DNA from: Homalodisca vitripennis
Taxonomy: Eukaryota > Arthropoda > Insecta > Hemiptera > Cicadellidae
Length of the DNA stretch: 64,000 nucleotides
Direction: 5' to 3'
Assembly: GCF_021130785.1 (NCBI RefSeq)
Contig: NW_025777556.1
Coordinates: 32,292 to 96,291, forward strand
The notes below the pieces were generated by a model, which was not told the DNA's origin, made no database searches, and saw only the letters and a program-made list of their open reading frames with translations. Position 1 is the first letter of the stretch, and every line of letters starts with the position of its first letter. The position numbers were made by a program, and so were the translations under genes. Of the stretch, positions 45,401 through 58,707 are shown one piece after another.

Positions 45401-47777
45401 CGTCGGACCCTCTGTTCTCCATCTTAGGTATCCATTGGTCACCTGTGACAGACTGTTTTAAATATAACCTCAACTTCACATGTGATGCCCCGACTAAGCG
45501 GAAAGTGCTAAGTCTGATCGCTCGGATTTACGACCCGTGCGGTTTTTTGTCCCCTTGCATAATGATAGCAAAGCGCTTCATGCAAGTGTTGTGGACTTCC
45601 GGTGTATCTTGGGATGAAACCCTTGTCTCCGGACCTCGCGCTAAAATGGCGAGACTTTGTGATCGACTTAAAAAACATTGTTGAAGTGTCGATCCCTCGG
45701 CCGATAATGGCCACCCCCTCTAGCTCATGTGAACTACATGGTTTCTCGGACGCATCCGAGACCGGTTACGCCGCTGTTGTGTATATAAGGTGCATAAACA
45801 CTGATAGTGAAGTGAGTGTGACCCAAATAATTTCAAAAACTCGTGCTGCCCCGCTAAAACGAGTAACTTTGCCGCGATTAGAGTTGTGCGCGGCTCACCT
45901 CCTGGCTAATTTAGTTCATTATGTACAGTCTCAGTATTCCAGTGTATTAAGTATTGACTCTACAACTTTGTGGTGTGATTCGACTGTGACTCTGTCCTGG
46001 ATACATACTCTCCCTTACCGCCTCAAAACGTATGTAGCGAATCGTGTAGCTCAAATCCAAGAGCTCATTCCTCCCTCTTCTTGGCGTCATGTGTCTAGTG
46101 CTGACAACCCTGCAGACTGTGCTTCTCGTGGGATCCTCCCTTCGGAACTTGTTCATCACACTCTTTGGTGGCACGGACCCTTGTGGCTGCAACTACCTCC
46201 TCCAGATTGGCCTACTTCCAGTTTTTCTCCGCTCGATGATTCTTCCTTGGACGAGTTGAAGCCCGTTCCGCTGTCCGTCTTCGTTGCAGCCTCCCAGCCT
46301 CCTTGGGATCTACTCACTCGTTTCTCCTCCTGGACCAAGCTGCTCCATGTGTTGGCGTATCTCCTCCGGTTCGTCTCTCATAGCCGCCGGCAAGAACATC
46401 ATGTGGGTCCTCTTTCTGTCGTCGAGGTGCGAGCTGCTCAACTTCGCCTCTTCCAATTAGTTCAACGAGAATCTTTTCCTGATGACCTGGCAGCCCTTCG
46501 AGACAACAAGAACTGCTCCATCAAGCTACAGCGCCTTGCTCCCTTCATTGATGCTGAAGGACTCCTCCGTGTTGGTGGTCGACTAAAGCTTGCTGACTTG
46601 ACGGAAGAAGTGCGCCACCCCTGTATTTTGCCTAAATCTCACCATGTTGTTAACTTACTAATATACCACACTCACCTACAAAACTTACATTCAGGGGTTC
46701 AATTAACCATGTCCCTTTTAGCCCAGCATGTCTGGATTCTCTCTGCTCGTAGTGTGGTGCGCTCGCGCATTTTTCAATGCCTCCCTTGCTTTAAACAAAG
46801 ACCCAAGCCTTTGTTCCCTCTCATGGGTGATCTACCCAAAGCCCGCATAATTCCCGCTCGACCTTTCTTGTCGACAGGCATTGACTATGGTGGTCCCTTC
46901 AACGTCAAGATTCACAACCTCCGCTCTATCCGACACACTAAAGCTTACATCTGTCTCTTTGTGTGCCTAGTGACTAAGTCTGTACATATAGAAGTCGCCA
47001 CTGATCTGTCCACGGACGCATTTATAGCCGCACTCACACGTTTTGTTTCACGTAGAGGCCTATGTACCGACATCTATAGTGACTGTGGTACAAACTTTGT
47101 TGGTGCGAGAAAACTCTTTACAGCAACTAATCACTTCCTCTGGCAAGCTCCAAATTCACCAATTTTCCCTCGGCCAGAAAATTAACTTTCATTTTAACCC
47201 CCCTGCAGCTCCCCACCATGGCGGCCTCTGGGAAAGCGCCATTAAGAGCGCCAAATTTCACTTGAAAAGAGTTCTGGGCACCTATGTTCCCACTCTTGCC
47301 CAATTTACCACCCTCACTTGCCAGGTGGAAGCAATGTTGAATTCCCGCCCGCTTACTGCGCTCTCCAGTGACCCCAACGATTTACAACCTCTCACTCCGG
47401 GGCACTTCCTGATTGGAGCGCCGCTAGTGGCTGTGCCCGAACGCAACCTTGCAGATTTGCCGGATAACAGGCTGGCTCATTGGCAGCTAGTGCAGGCTTT
47501 CTCCCAGCGAGTGTGGAAACGCTGGAGCAGGGAGTACCTCCATTCCCTCCAGCAAAGACTTAAGTGGGAGCGGCCCTCCCGAAATTTACAAGTTGGCGAT
47601 CTAGTATTGGTCCAACAAGACTCTCCCTCGCTGTGTTGGCCCCTCGCTAGAATAACTAAGCTTTTCCCTGGACGTGACAGTGTAGTGCGTGTGGTAGAAC
47701 TCAAGACCCCCCAAGGTACCTTCACACGCCCGGCAGTCAAAGTGTTCCTGCTGCCGTTCTTGTCACCAATAGCTTAA
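42490..47777 (+). pseudogene. BEL/Pao gag-pol, five +1 frame changes
   Basis: Gag starts at ATG 42490 (MAPKEFKYETYRK), with the family's LNLQTFDGSPMKWISFINLF block. After a first shift (about 43340) come zinc knuckles (CFCCRKSGHKIYQC, CISCLGNHPIKEC) and protease LLDSGS. A second shift in a T7 run (about 44985) leads to RT DIRQMYRQI, a third (about 45150) to the YVDD box, a fourth (about 45630) to RNase H (GFSDAS, LWCDS) and integrase with its H/H, C/C zinc site and two catalytic D. A fifth (about 47165) leads to the last acidic residue in HHGGLWESAIKSAK. A C20 run at 43817-43836 encodes proline. Otherwise all motifs are intact. Confidence 0.9.
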
Positions 47778-47909
47778 GTCTATCTCAACACTTTAGGATA
47801 GATAGTTAAGACCTAGTTTAAGATGTTAGTCTTTAGCTTTATTTCTCATGTTCTTTCTCGATCATGCCACTTTGATTTGTTGAATCCTGATGATTCAAAG
47901 CCGCCGGTA

Positions 47910-48625
47910 TGTTCAATATTTAATTTAATATAGATAAGCATAATCTAGCCCAGACGCATTTAGGTATAAGAGAGAGAGGGAGCGTGGTCCCAAATCAGTC
48001 GTCCGCTGTTCCAATCAGCGCCACACCCCCTGATATCTTAAAGGGTCCTGTCCTTGAAGTATTCTGGGCGCTCTTCCGCTTTGCGACTGCTGCCCGTTCG
48101 GCGAATAGCAGATACCCCTCTAACCAACCAGGGCGATAGCGTCCCCTGGAGCGAGCCGCTTCCCGGCATTTCTGAGTGGAATCATCGGCCGGAGACCATG
48201 TAGCTCTACAGTTCGTGGGTCACTCTTTGTGCTCGACCCTTTCGTATTGACTTTGTTTTCAAGTGTTTTTCTTTAATGTGCATTACCATCCTCCTCCCAC
48301 ACTCCTTTGGAGGTAATTTCAGGGTATTAGTGGAGAAGACAGTGTCCAGTGCGGATTATTCGTCGTTCTACCGCGGCCGCCAGCGGTGACGCCCGTTCGC
48401 TACGCGCCAATTACGTCGCGCCTAAGCACTCCTGTCGTTGCTGCTTCCCCCTGTGGATCTCTACACACAGCGAGTTTTCCAAGGTACTGTTAAAACTCCA
48501 TCACTTGTGTTGTATTCTCCTCTCACCTCTTGTTACCTGCCCACTTTCCCGCCATTCTGCACATTGTTTTATTTTTATTTTCATTTGGTCCTCCGATTAT
48601 TAATTTTTAACTTCTGCCCCGTACA
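47910..48625 (+). repeat. BEL 3' LTR
   Basis: 716 bases identical by eye to the 5' LTR, followed by the CTTAT duplication. The bases just before it (CAAAGCCGCCGGTA) are not a clean polypurine tract. Confidence 0.96.
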
Positions 48626-48630
48626 CTTAT
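48626..48630. repeat. BEL target-site duplication, right
   Basis: CTTAT, matching 40415-40419. Confidence 0.9.
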
Positions 48631-51600
48631 GTTTTAGTTTGTTATGTAATCATGTTCAAAATATAAACGAAATTAAAGGAAATAAATCAATAATTTATAC
48701 AGCAAAAAGAAAATACGATACAACGTAGAACATTAATAAATGACTCTATTAAAAAGCAACTATTTGGAAATCCTCTCGCAGAAATTTGAATTATAGTTGA
48801 GGCGTCATCCGGAACAAAGCAAAATAGATCCCACGTTCAATTTTCAGCTGTCTATTATTTACAGTTGTATTTTATTGTAGTAGGATTTAATTTCACTCCT
48901 TAGGATGATTTACTCGTATGTGGCATTTGTGTTAGCTACACAAATAGCAATGAGCTCGGTTGAATTAAACTGTGAACCCATCTGCTAAATCAGGTGATCG
49001 TTTCCTATGGCTGATTGACAACGCGTAACGGGCTATTCGGTCGAGATATCTTCTGCTAGCCACTCCTTAGGCAGTGTGATATGAACTATCCATAACCTAA
49101 CCTTGCCCGGGAATGGACCTAGTTTCCCCCTTCCCTAGGTGAGGGGTATTTCGTATACCCCATTGTCGCATTTCAGATGATTTAAAGCTTTTTGGTTTTA
49201 TAGAATTCCTTTTGGTCCGAGACAAGTGACTTCTTTTGTACCATTTTCCCCCCTCACCGATTCAATTGACTGTAGGGAGTGACAGTAACATCGTTAACTG
49301 TCCATCGACCCATGGACACCCAGTCGACCCTATGGTAGCCCGACGGAGGATGCGATGTATAAGCCGTGACGTGCGGCATATTAAAGATGAGAAAACCCAC
49401 GCTGATGAGTTGGCATCAATAATACAAGTAACCCTTTTCTGTAACTTATCCTCAATCACATGTCCCTTTTTTAATATTTCGATTTTACCACAGTCCACAC
49501 CCGTCTCCTTTTACTTAATAAATAACGAATAAACGAATTTTATTTTTCTTAATAAACACATTGCAGCACATACATATACACGTTTGAGAAATTAAACTGG
49601 CCACTTTAACAAGTTGTGTGACCAGTGTTGTAAAAAAAACACATAAATTACAAAAAAGAATCAATACAGTCTAGCATTATTTAAAAGTATTTGTATTCGC
49701 CTGCTGTAACATCTGATGTTAAACCATTCTGTAAAGTATAGAAAACTTAATTGTGTAAAAAGCGGAAGTTTACTAAAAGATTACGCAACCAAGTACTTAA
49801 AGGAATGGCGGAAAATCTATTTATTTACTTTGGATAGTTTAATATACATATACTTTCAAAGCCTCATGTATTGTAATGATGATGACATGATAATTTGGTT
49901 ATTTCCGCTCCGAATAAAAAACAGTCTCAGGACTTTAAAAATGAAAGGATGCTAGATCGGTAAAATACGCAAGTGCTGGTACAAAGGAAATGAGCTTGAT
50001 ATTTTAGATTGTTTAAGAATTATACGTAAGAAAAAGCGTTGCGTAATTCTTAACTTTAGCTATTAATGTTTTGTTAGTACACCCCCCCTACCAACATGGC
50101 GAAGCATACTGTAATTTCGAATTAATTAAAGCAAAATAAAGGGTTCTCAAGAGATACGAATTACAAAATTCCTTAAAAAATTTAATGTTCTGATTTTTTA
50201 TCTTAATTTTAAGTGTAAGTCTAAGATGTGAGGTTCAAGTAAGGTTCAGTAAGTTTCTCATCAAGCAAAACTCCCAGATATTTAATAGATTTAACTTTTT
50301 CTTGTTCAAACTATTTACACTTAAAGCAACTTGTTCTGAATACAAATATTTTTAACACGGTGAAATATTCTCGTTAAGCTGTAGTGAGTTTAGGCTCGTT
50401 GGACACCTGCTCCGCTCAAGGTTCCTGCTATTTCATAGATATTCTGAAGACATCCCTTAGATATAAGGCATACAAATGCTTAATTGTAAATAACTTGATA
50501 CAAAATAGTTTTAAAGTTTATATTAGACTTCAAGGATATTATCATCATGCTATATTACACCACATTATATGTGTATTTCCGTGTAAATTTGCTGCATATT
50601 ATCCTAAAAACTATACTATGAATTATTACACTTTCTAGTGACATTAACAAGTCGTTCACATACACCTGTCACCGGGTATAAACTTCTTTCTGTGTCTAGC
50701 ACTACATTTAAAATTGTTATACTTCTTGGTGACATTAACATAATGGCGTGCACACACAGCTGCTTGTTAATACAACACTGTATATTAACTTCCTGCTGTA
50801 TCTGACTCATATCCGATACATTTTAAGTATGATCTTTTTAAATGATCCGATAAGTTTATTAGAAAGTATATATATATATATACATATAAAATATTTAAAA
50901 TGGTACTATAACATTTATTATTAAGAATGTACAGCAGTTTGCTTCAAAATAATGTTTTTTATTGAAATTTGCTTACAAAAATAATAAATACTAGTATTAC
51001 ACCAACAGACTGCAATGTGTGCAGGTAAATAAAAGTTGTTGATGTGTATATTTTCACTTCCATGTATATTATTGTAGATTGGTGTGATTCACGGTTAATA
51101 ATTTTAATGTCAATAATAACAAAACCATCAACGTCATCAATTTGCTAATCTCCAATATTTTTCATATGCTTTATTTAAAAACGTAAACTTTAAGATTTTG
51201 AACCAATTGCTATATACGTTTTATCAGACAATTGTTATCTCTTGTTCCTTATTGTGTCCTAAGAAACAAAAATGTTTAAAGAACAAAGTAACGATTTCAT
51301 GAAACCTAATCAAGAATTTTAAAATCACTTTAACAAATAACAAATAATTGAATGCTAGGAATCTAACAAACAATTTGACACTTTAAAATGTTTCATTATT
51401 GATTAAATGCAATCTTAGTCAAAACAACTTTTTAATATGTGAACAGTAATTAGATTTGTTCATAAATGTCTTTTGTTCGTAAATTTAAAAACAACCGCTC
51501 ATATTAATATAAATATTTTTCCATCATTAGAAAATACAAGTGGCAATCGATAAATTGTGAAATTTTACAAGTTAAATCCTTATCTAAAGATTTTCCACAA

Positions 51601-53976
51601 GTTTTATAAACGCTATATCGTCAAACAGGTAAAACCTTCTACAATCTACAAGAAACTTAGGTTTTATTAGCTAACATCTGTAAGAATGTAAATGTACAAC
51701 TTGATAATGAAGACTAAAATTAATTTATCGAATGTATTGTATGAATGCTATTAACGCTGTTTACTAGTAAACTTTTCTTGGTCAGTAAATATTAAACTAC
51801 ATACCAATTGATTTACAAATGTACTCTTTGTTATATATTTAACAGTTTTCAACTATTGATTTATACGTGTACATTTTGAGAGGCATACCTAAGTAAGACT
51901 TGTAATATTATATACTTAAAAAAACATTATATTATCTGAAGAGAGATACTCAAGAGACGTAAGTAAGGAAACTTAGGCTGCTTAACTGGACGACGATGAT
52001 GTAACTTTACTCCCAGAATCTTCTTACCTTCGATATCAGTTAAATCAATGATATTTCTTTTGGGTTTACTATTTAATATTACTAAAGTATATTAGATTTA
52101 AATAGTTAGTTTTGTTTAACTGGTATTAAAGTTTTATAAACTTGCGCTCTCGTTTTCACATAAAACTTTTATCTAAATTGTATTATTATAATCCCGTAGA
52201 GACCTAAATACATGTTATGCAAGAGTTTTAAATAATCAGGTAATTTTACAAAAAAAGATATTTATTCACTATCCTAAAAACAGCACCTAGTTTAATATGC
52301 TTCATTTTATTTTTGTCAGTTTATAACGATCGAAGGTTGGCATTTCAATATCTTTTAACACATATTAAAATTTATCCTTTAAAAATGGAACTCTCGTTTT
52401 TTAATGGAAACAATTTAATACTTATTAAATGAAATTGTGTGATACAAGCCATGCAGGTAATAATATATTATAGGTATTATAGGTACGAATTTACGTTGAA
52501 TAAAAATTTTAATTCATCTATAGGGAGTTCAAGAGGAATTCCTGTGAATAGGATCTGACAGTCTCTTAAAAACGCTGAATACATTTATACTCTAAATATC
52601 TACTCAAATCAATATAATCGGTGAAGGTAGCATTAGTAATTTATTTTAAACCATATATAGACCAATACATGTACAATATGAACTAACTTCAACTCAACAT
52701 TAAGTTAAAATGTAATTAATGCAATAAAAAATATTATAGCACAATAAAATAATACAAAGTGGAAGTACGCCTGTTGCGTAAGAGACCTTTTTCAAGAAGC
52801 ATACAACATTTTAAGTAGTATATCTACATTTATTATTATATTATATGTTATAATGTCATAATATTCTTGTTGGTTTGTTGATAAATTTGTTTATTCTGAG
52901 TTTGTCTCATCGGCATCATGCTTACCCATAAGATACAATATAAAAATGTCCACAACACTGAGACTAACTGCATGTAGTTACATTTAAAAAGGTTGAAATC
53001 AACTTTTTGTCTATAAAACAAACATGAAACTTCGTGTAAGATTTAAATTTTACAAGTCTGCTCGTTTTCGAGAATCGTGCTTAAAGCCAAACAGAAATGA
53101 AATTTGTCCAGCCCACAAGACGGAATGATAGACTTCACTATCGGTCTGCCAACAAGCACTTAACTTATTTAATATATAATGAAATTAGCCAATCCCCATC
53201 CCTTAACTATACATCACTCCCCTTACAACTCTACCAAGTCAATATATCCTTTCTCTAAAGTTCGATTTTGACGTTCAAAGGATTTTTACCATCAATCAGT
53301 GATCCAGTAAACTAGTAATACATTGTTTCGAGATTTACAATAACATTGTATAACGGCTGAGTAACAAACTATACATATAACGACAACACTGGTTAATATA
53401 AATAATCCATAACAAAGTGTTGTGGCACGATTGTCAGATATTGCAACAAAGTCTCAGTATCTGTAAAACACCCACTTCATGAAACAACTAAAGTTGTTTT
53501 GTATCACACAAACGAAATAAAACCTATGTATTTTACTTTGTATTAATATAAGATTCCCAACTTATATCAGCTTAGCTATAAATAGAGAATGTTTGTACTT
53601 CCCGACAGTAATAACGGCCATGTTACGTCTCATGGACATGTCCCACTGACAAATGAATAGCTACGTCTCTTTTGATTTATAGAGTAACATGTCAACATGA
53701 GCAATGTGTCAGCGATGAGGTATTAATAACGAGGAAATATTGTTTTCTTTTCACAGTCAACATTTATTGCTTTTACCACAGCAGAAAAAGAGCTTTAACT
53801 CAAATATCGTTTATATAATAAAAACATGAACAAGAGGTTTTTTAATTTGCTCATATTTCACGAATTTTATAAATATAAAATTCAACCACACGTTATTTTG
53901 TTCATAGTTTTAATGGTATTTGAGTCATAAACACTACTACATTTATTAGTTAAAGAAGGCATTCTAACGAGGTTTT

Positions 53977-53986
53977 TTTTGTTCTT

Positions 53987-54048
<62 letters not shown>

Positions 54049-54057
54049 GTTCTTTAT
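53977..54057. repeat. TG microsatellite framed by a 13-bp direct repeat
   Basis: About 28 TG units (53990-54045) lie between two exact copies of TTTTGTTCTTTAT (53977-53989 and 54045-54057). The framing suggests slippage or duplication of a short unit. Confidence 0.85.
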
Positions 54058-54327
54058 TTCCCTCTTTCTTTAATATGAACCCAAAATAATTTTTTAACTA
54101 CACAAGCTTTAAAATGATACCATGAATGATTATATTTTTAAAAAATGTTCAATCTTACATACCTCCGTTTAGTAAGAAATAAACAGATCAGAAAATTAAG
54201 TTTTTTTGAAATATACTTTTAACTATACATTATATTATTAAGTATGCTATGCTTGTACGTTACTGCAAATATTAAAAATAATGTTACAATCTAACTTGTT
54301 ATATGGAATGTTATATGTTTATATGCC

Positions 54328-54364
<37 letters not shown>

Positions 54365-54440
54365 TATAAACTAATATAAATCCATATTAATTGTTTTTTA
54401 TAGAATTAGTCTTCTTAGATGGGTATATGTTATGTATATC

Positions 54441-55095
54441 GGAGAAACAAGGTTAAAATCATCTATGGAACAAAATAACAAGAATGAAGTAAATTATAAT
54501 ATTATAACGCTCTTTATTCCTCCTGTGGTTTAAAATACTTTTAAAAATATTTATACATTAATGCTTCTTTATTTGACAAGAACATATAAAAAAAATAAAC
54601 GAAACGTGTCAACTTTATTTTTAATTTTCAGTGATCTTATCTCCTATTTACATTATTTTGATTGGAGAAACAAGGTCAAAATCATCTATGGAACAAAATA
54701 CCAAGAACGAAGTAAATTATAATCTAATAACGCTATTTAATCCTCCTGTAGTTTTAAAATACTTTTAAAGATATTTACACATTAATGCTTCTTTGTTTGA
54801 CAAGAATATATAAAAAAATATACGAAATATATCAACTTTATCTTTAATTTTCAATGATTTCATCTCCTATGTATATCATTTTGATCGGAGAGAAACAAGG
54901 TCAAAATCGTCTATGGAACAAAATACCAAGAACGAAGTAAATTACAGTCTAATTCGCTTTTTAATCCTTCTTTGGTTAAAATACTTTTAAAGATATTTAT
55001 ACATTAATGCTTCTTTGTTTGACAGGAATATAAAAAAATAAACGAAATGTGTCAACTTTATCTTTAATTTTCAGTGATGTCATCTCCAATGCACG
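54441..55095. repeat. Three tandem copies of a ~224-bp repeat
   Basis: Units begin at 54441, 54665 and 54887, each starting GGAGAAACAAGG or GGAGAGAAACAAGG and sharing ATCTATGGAACAAAATA and ATTAATGCTTCTTT. Copies are roughly 85-90% alike by eye, and copies 2 and 3 look closest. There is no open frame through the array. Confidence 0.9.
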
Positions 55096-55590
55096 CATAT
55101 GCACCATTTATGTATATGGACACAAAGTCATAACATCCTGTCTACGGCAGAGGTGCTACTGTGGTTATGTTTGGATATCATTGAGCTATGCCATTACCCT
55201 ATACAGATAAATTATGTACATCAACGTAGTTAAATTCAGTGGGAAAAGTTTGTGCAATAGGTCTCAAATCATTGCATTAACATTTACAATTCCTATAGAC
55301 TTGAAATCAGTGGTTAATATTTTATAATTAAAATATCAACTACTTATTTTCAAGTCTGTGTTGATCATAAAAAGTTATTTTTGTATTATTAATGTATATG
55401 AAAGTCGGATATATAAAAATATTTATAGCTCACCCAGTAATATTACACATGCGAAAGTGCCTTCGATTGTTTGTTTTGCTTTCACGTATGCACCATTCAA
55501 TCGAATGTACGGAAATTTTACATGGACATTCCTAGGGCCTCTAGGGCAAACATAGACCTATTATTATTTCGTAAATCCTTCCAGGCTCTT

Positions 55591-55619
55591 CCAAAGACCA
55601 GGCCACACTGGTCTTTGGA
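55591..55619. other. Perfect 11-bp hairpin
   Basis: CCAAAGACCAG (55591-55601) and its exact complement (55609-55619) flank a 7-base loop. It lies in an otherwise structureless region. A transposon end, terminator-like fold or chance are all possible. Confidence 0.6.
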
Positions 55620-58600
55620 GGAGAAAAAAATCCAATTTTGGTCTTTAAAGTTAAGTAATCTGAAATTAAAGAGCCACTTAAATGTATTCAATTATTATGT
55701 GTAAACATTCTTTTATGACAGCACGACCATATGTTTAGTTATTTTATCCAACATTTTCAAGTTGCTTACATTTATAGACTGAAAGCATTACAAAACTAAC
55801 AATACTTCTCATTTAAAATTCGTGGCAAAAAGACAAACAAATTTATTTATTTCTGGTCACAAAGCAATACACAGACACTAAATGCAATTTTTATGACAGA
55901 AAATCGTCGAGGTGATATCGCACCCACTTTTCACTGATGAGGTATATGATACTAATTAGGTATATAAATACTGATATAATTCCTAGACAGGACCAAGGAA
56001 ACAGTATGAGATTCCAAACATGGATTGGAAGCAAGAACCTTACTGTATCACGAATTATCTTTACAAATTGATGGCAACAGTCATAAAGTAATTATTGAAA
56101 TGTGTCGGTAAAATTGATATTGGTTTTAGTTTTTTATAATACATAAATTTAAATGTATATATGCATATAATTTTGGAAAATACATACTGCCGTGAATTCA
56201 ACCTCATTGCATAATTATATATAGGTCTATTTATATTGTTTCTCCGGGAAAACTATCAAACTCCAACTTTGTGGTATATATAATTAATTTAACCTAGAGG
56301 TACTCTTTGTGGGACGTAAACCTGGGGAATTAGAGGGTTAATGGATATGTTTTAAATTAGATTGTTTATTCCAAGTCTGTACAAAGTGTTTTAACTTTAT
56401 CGTAAATCGTTTCAAATATATTTCATCATCGCGGGGTTTTAGGACACCTTGCATATTATACATAGAATATCTCTGGGCTGTATGCAACCAAATGTAAGAA
56501 TATGCTTTACTGGTTTTAAGGTGATTGTTAATTAACTCGGGGCTTATCTAAACACATAATTGTGCGTTCAGTAATAGTAAACTTTTAATTATTTCTGAAA
56601 CCACTTAACCATTAACTTTATTTTTGCGTTTTTAGCTAGTTAATAAAATATATTGAAACTTTCATATATATTAACAGACAATACGTCAACACTGTTATTT
56701 ACTCGATAGTCATACCATGGTAGAATAAAATGTTATGTACAATATTATTATTACAATATTATTTTATTGATATCAACTTGTAAAATCATCTGTCAGATTT
56801 TTATATCGATAAAAATAATATGAACAATGAAGTAATTAACATATTTTATAAAGCTGAAGTTTGAGAAACGAAAGAACTGGGAGGCGGGTTTGAACGCGGA
56901 CTATGGAGAAGTGTTCTGAATTTTATTAATTCTAGCACAGTTGGTTGTAGATAGGATCGTTGCCAAAAGATTATGTCTATCAGACCAAAATTGTGAAATG
57001 AGGCAAAATAAAGCCCTTGTTGTAGATAATGTTTCTATGCTATAAAAAGAATATATTTAATAATACGTAAAATTTAAAAAAATAAATTTTACACTTAAAC
57101 TACAGATATTAAAGTACTTAATTTGATTTTATTCCATTTTGAATACTATCATATATTTTAATAATGCTACGGGGATTTATAGAATCGAACTAATGATAAA
57201 TTCAGATAATATTCTTTAACAAGTTCCACCTCATAACATTCATAACCAGGTGAAAAATAATTTTTCACATAAACAAAATAAAGCAATAAGAAGCTCCTTC
57301 CAAAACAAAACAAAATATGATCCTTGTTTAAGCTGTGCTACAATCTGAAACCCAGTCTTACCTTAAAAGAGTTTAAAGAATAATATTTAAAATTCACCAG
57401 CATAAATTTGAACATTCATTATATTGTTATACTTATCCATAGATACATCTACTGTCATCCCTAACTTCTAACTTACCCATCATCATATCTCTATTGTACT
57501 GTCAATAAGCCATTAGATAATGATTTATATATTGAAAAATCCTATTAAAATATATTCAATATTAATTATACTTATTGTAATATATTTATTAATCCTTTTT
57601 ATGAATATGTTACTATAAATTGTTTACCCTAATCGGATCTATAAGCTTTTTAAAATAAAAGAAATCAATTATTAATTTTTTCCGAATTTACTCTTTCTTA
57701 AATTGAATTTTTACGCTCATTAAATTTAAGTGTTATATATAAATATGAATGCATATTTTATACATCTAATTTTAGAAATACTTATACCAAGTTTACACCT
57801 TATATAACCAGAAGGAACTAATATGCACTATGCTCTTATAATTATTTAATCCAGGTTGCAATATTAGTAAGATTTAAAGTGGTATGGTAAATCATCATCT
57901 GTAATCTTTTGCCTCTAATATTAATTTGATTTTTGTAACAAATTATCAATGTGTCCATATAATAAACTAGATCCAGACAATTGGACGATTGCAGTCAAGG
58001 GAATAATAAAAATCGAATAAAACAATTTGTGGAAATGACTCCCTAGACACCCTGTTGTTTTGCTTTACTCTCCAAGTGTAATAAAGCCTGCCCAGTTTTC
58101 TATGTATGCTACGTTAGTAAATTAACTTACAGTTATATATAAAATATATGTATTAGTATATAATTTACGCACATTTTTAATCTATATAAACTAAATTTAA
58201 GATAATAACTTATATACATGAAACTAGGTCACTGAAATCCAAAAAGACAATATTCAATTAAAAGTACCCTCTCGCCGCTCATGAGTGTACTAAGAAGTTA
58301 TACTTTTTGTTTGTTATTTTGATAACTTAAAACCCAAATCTTAGTTACAGTCATAACTATAACTTATAAAATATGGAATTAATCAAGTAAACTATTCTGT
58401 GCACGATAAGTATTTTTATAAATTGGAAAAATTTTATACTTCATGAGAATGTTGACTTTAGCTCCAGGTTAACTCTTTATACAGTCAAATCTGTGGCAGC
58501 CTCAGATTGTCATTGTTAATTAACAGGTATTATTTAAAAACCTACAAACTTTTAATTAGGGCAACCTGTTATATATCTTTGTACAATACGTTTCAACAGT

Positions 58601-58707
58601 TTTATGTAAATTTATATGATTATATTTATAGTGTGTTTTTAAATAATTGTGTAAATTTTCGTTACTTGATCTGTAAGAGTAGGTAAGAGTAGACCAAATA
58701 TGCTAAT

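Larger units (their letters stand above)
40420..48625 (+). mobile_element. Full-length BEL/Pao LTR retrotransposon, 8.2 kb
   Basis: Two 716-bp LTRs, starting TGTTC and ending GTACA, read as identical, with 5-bp target duplications and a gag-pol region on the plus strand. The domain order gag, zinc knuckles, aspartic protease, RT, RNase H, integrase, plus the internal families typical of BEL/Pao, place it there. Identical LTRs mean a very recent insertion. It lies in the diverged second half of the proposed host duplication. Confidence 0.96.
48631..58707. other. Long non-coding host DNA
   Basis: Ten kilobases with no gene I can support. A patch at 49050-49500 is less AT-rich and has short open frames on both strands (49236-49532 and 49262-49498), perhaps a transposon remnant, without a recognisable domain. 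The remainder is AT-rich with microsatellites, a tandem repeat and one good hairpin, listed separately. Confidence 0.65.

Noticed and set aside
49236..49532. Overlapping frames as a host gene
   Set aside because: No recognisable domain and both strands are open, as expected from a less AT-rich patch rather than selection.
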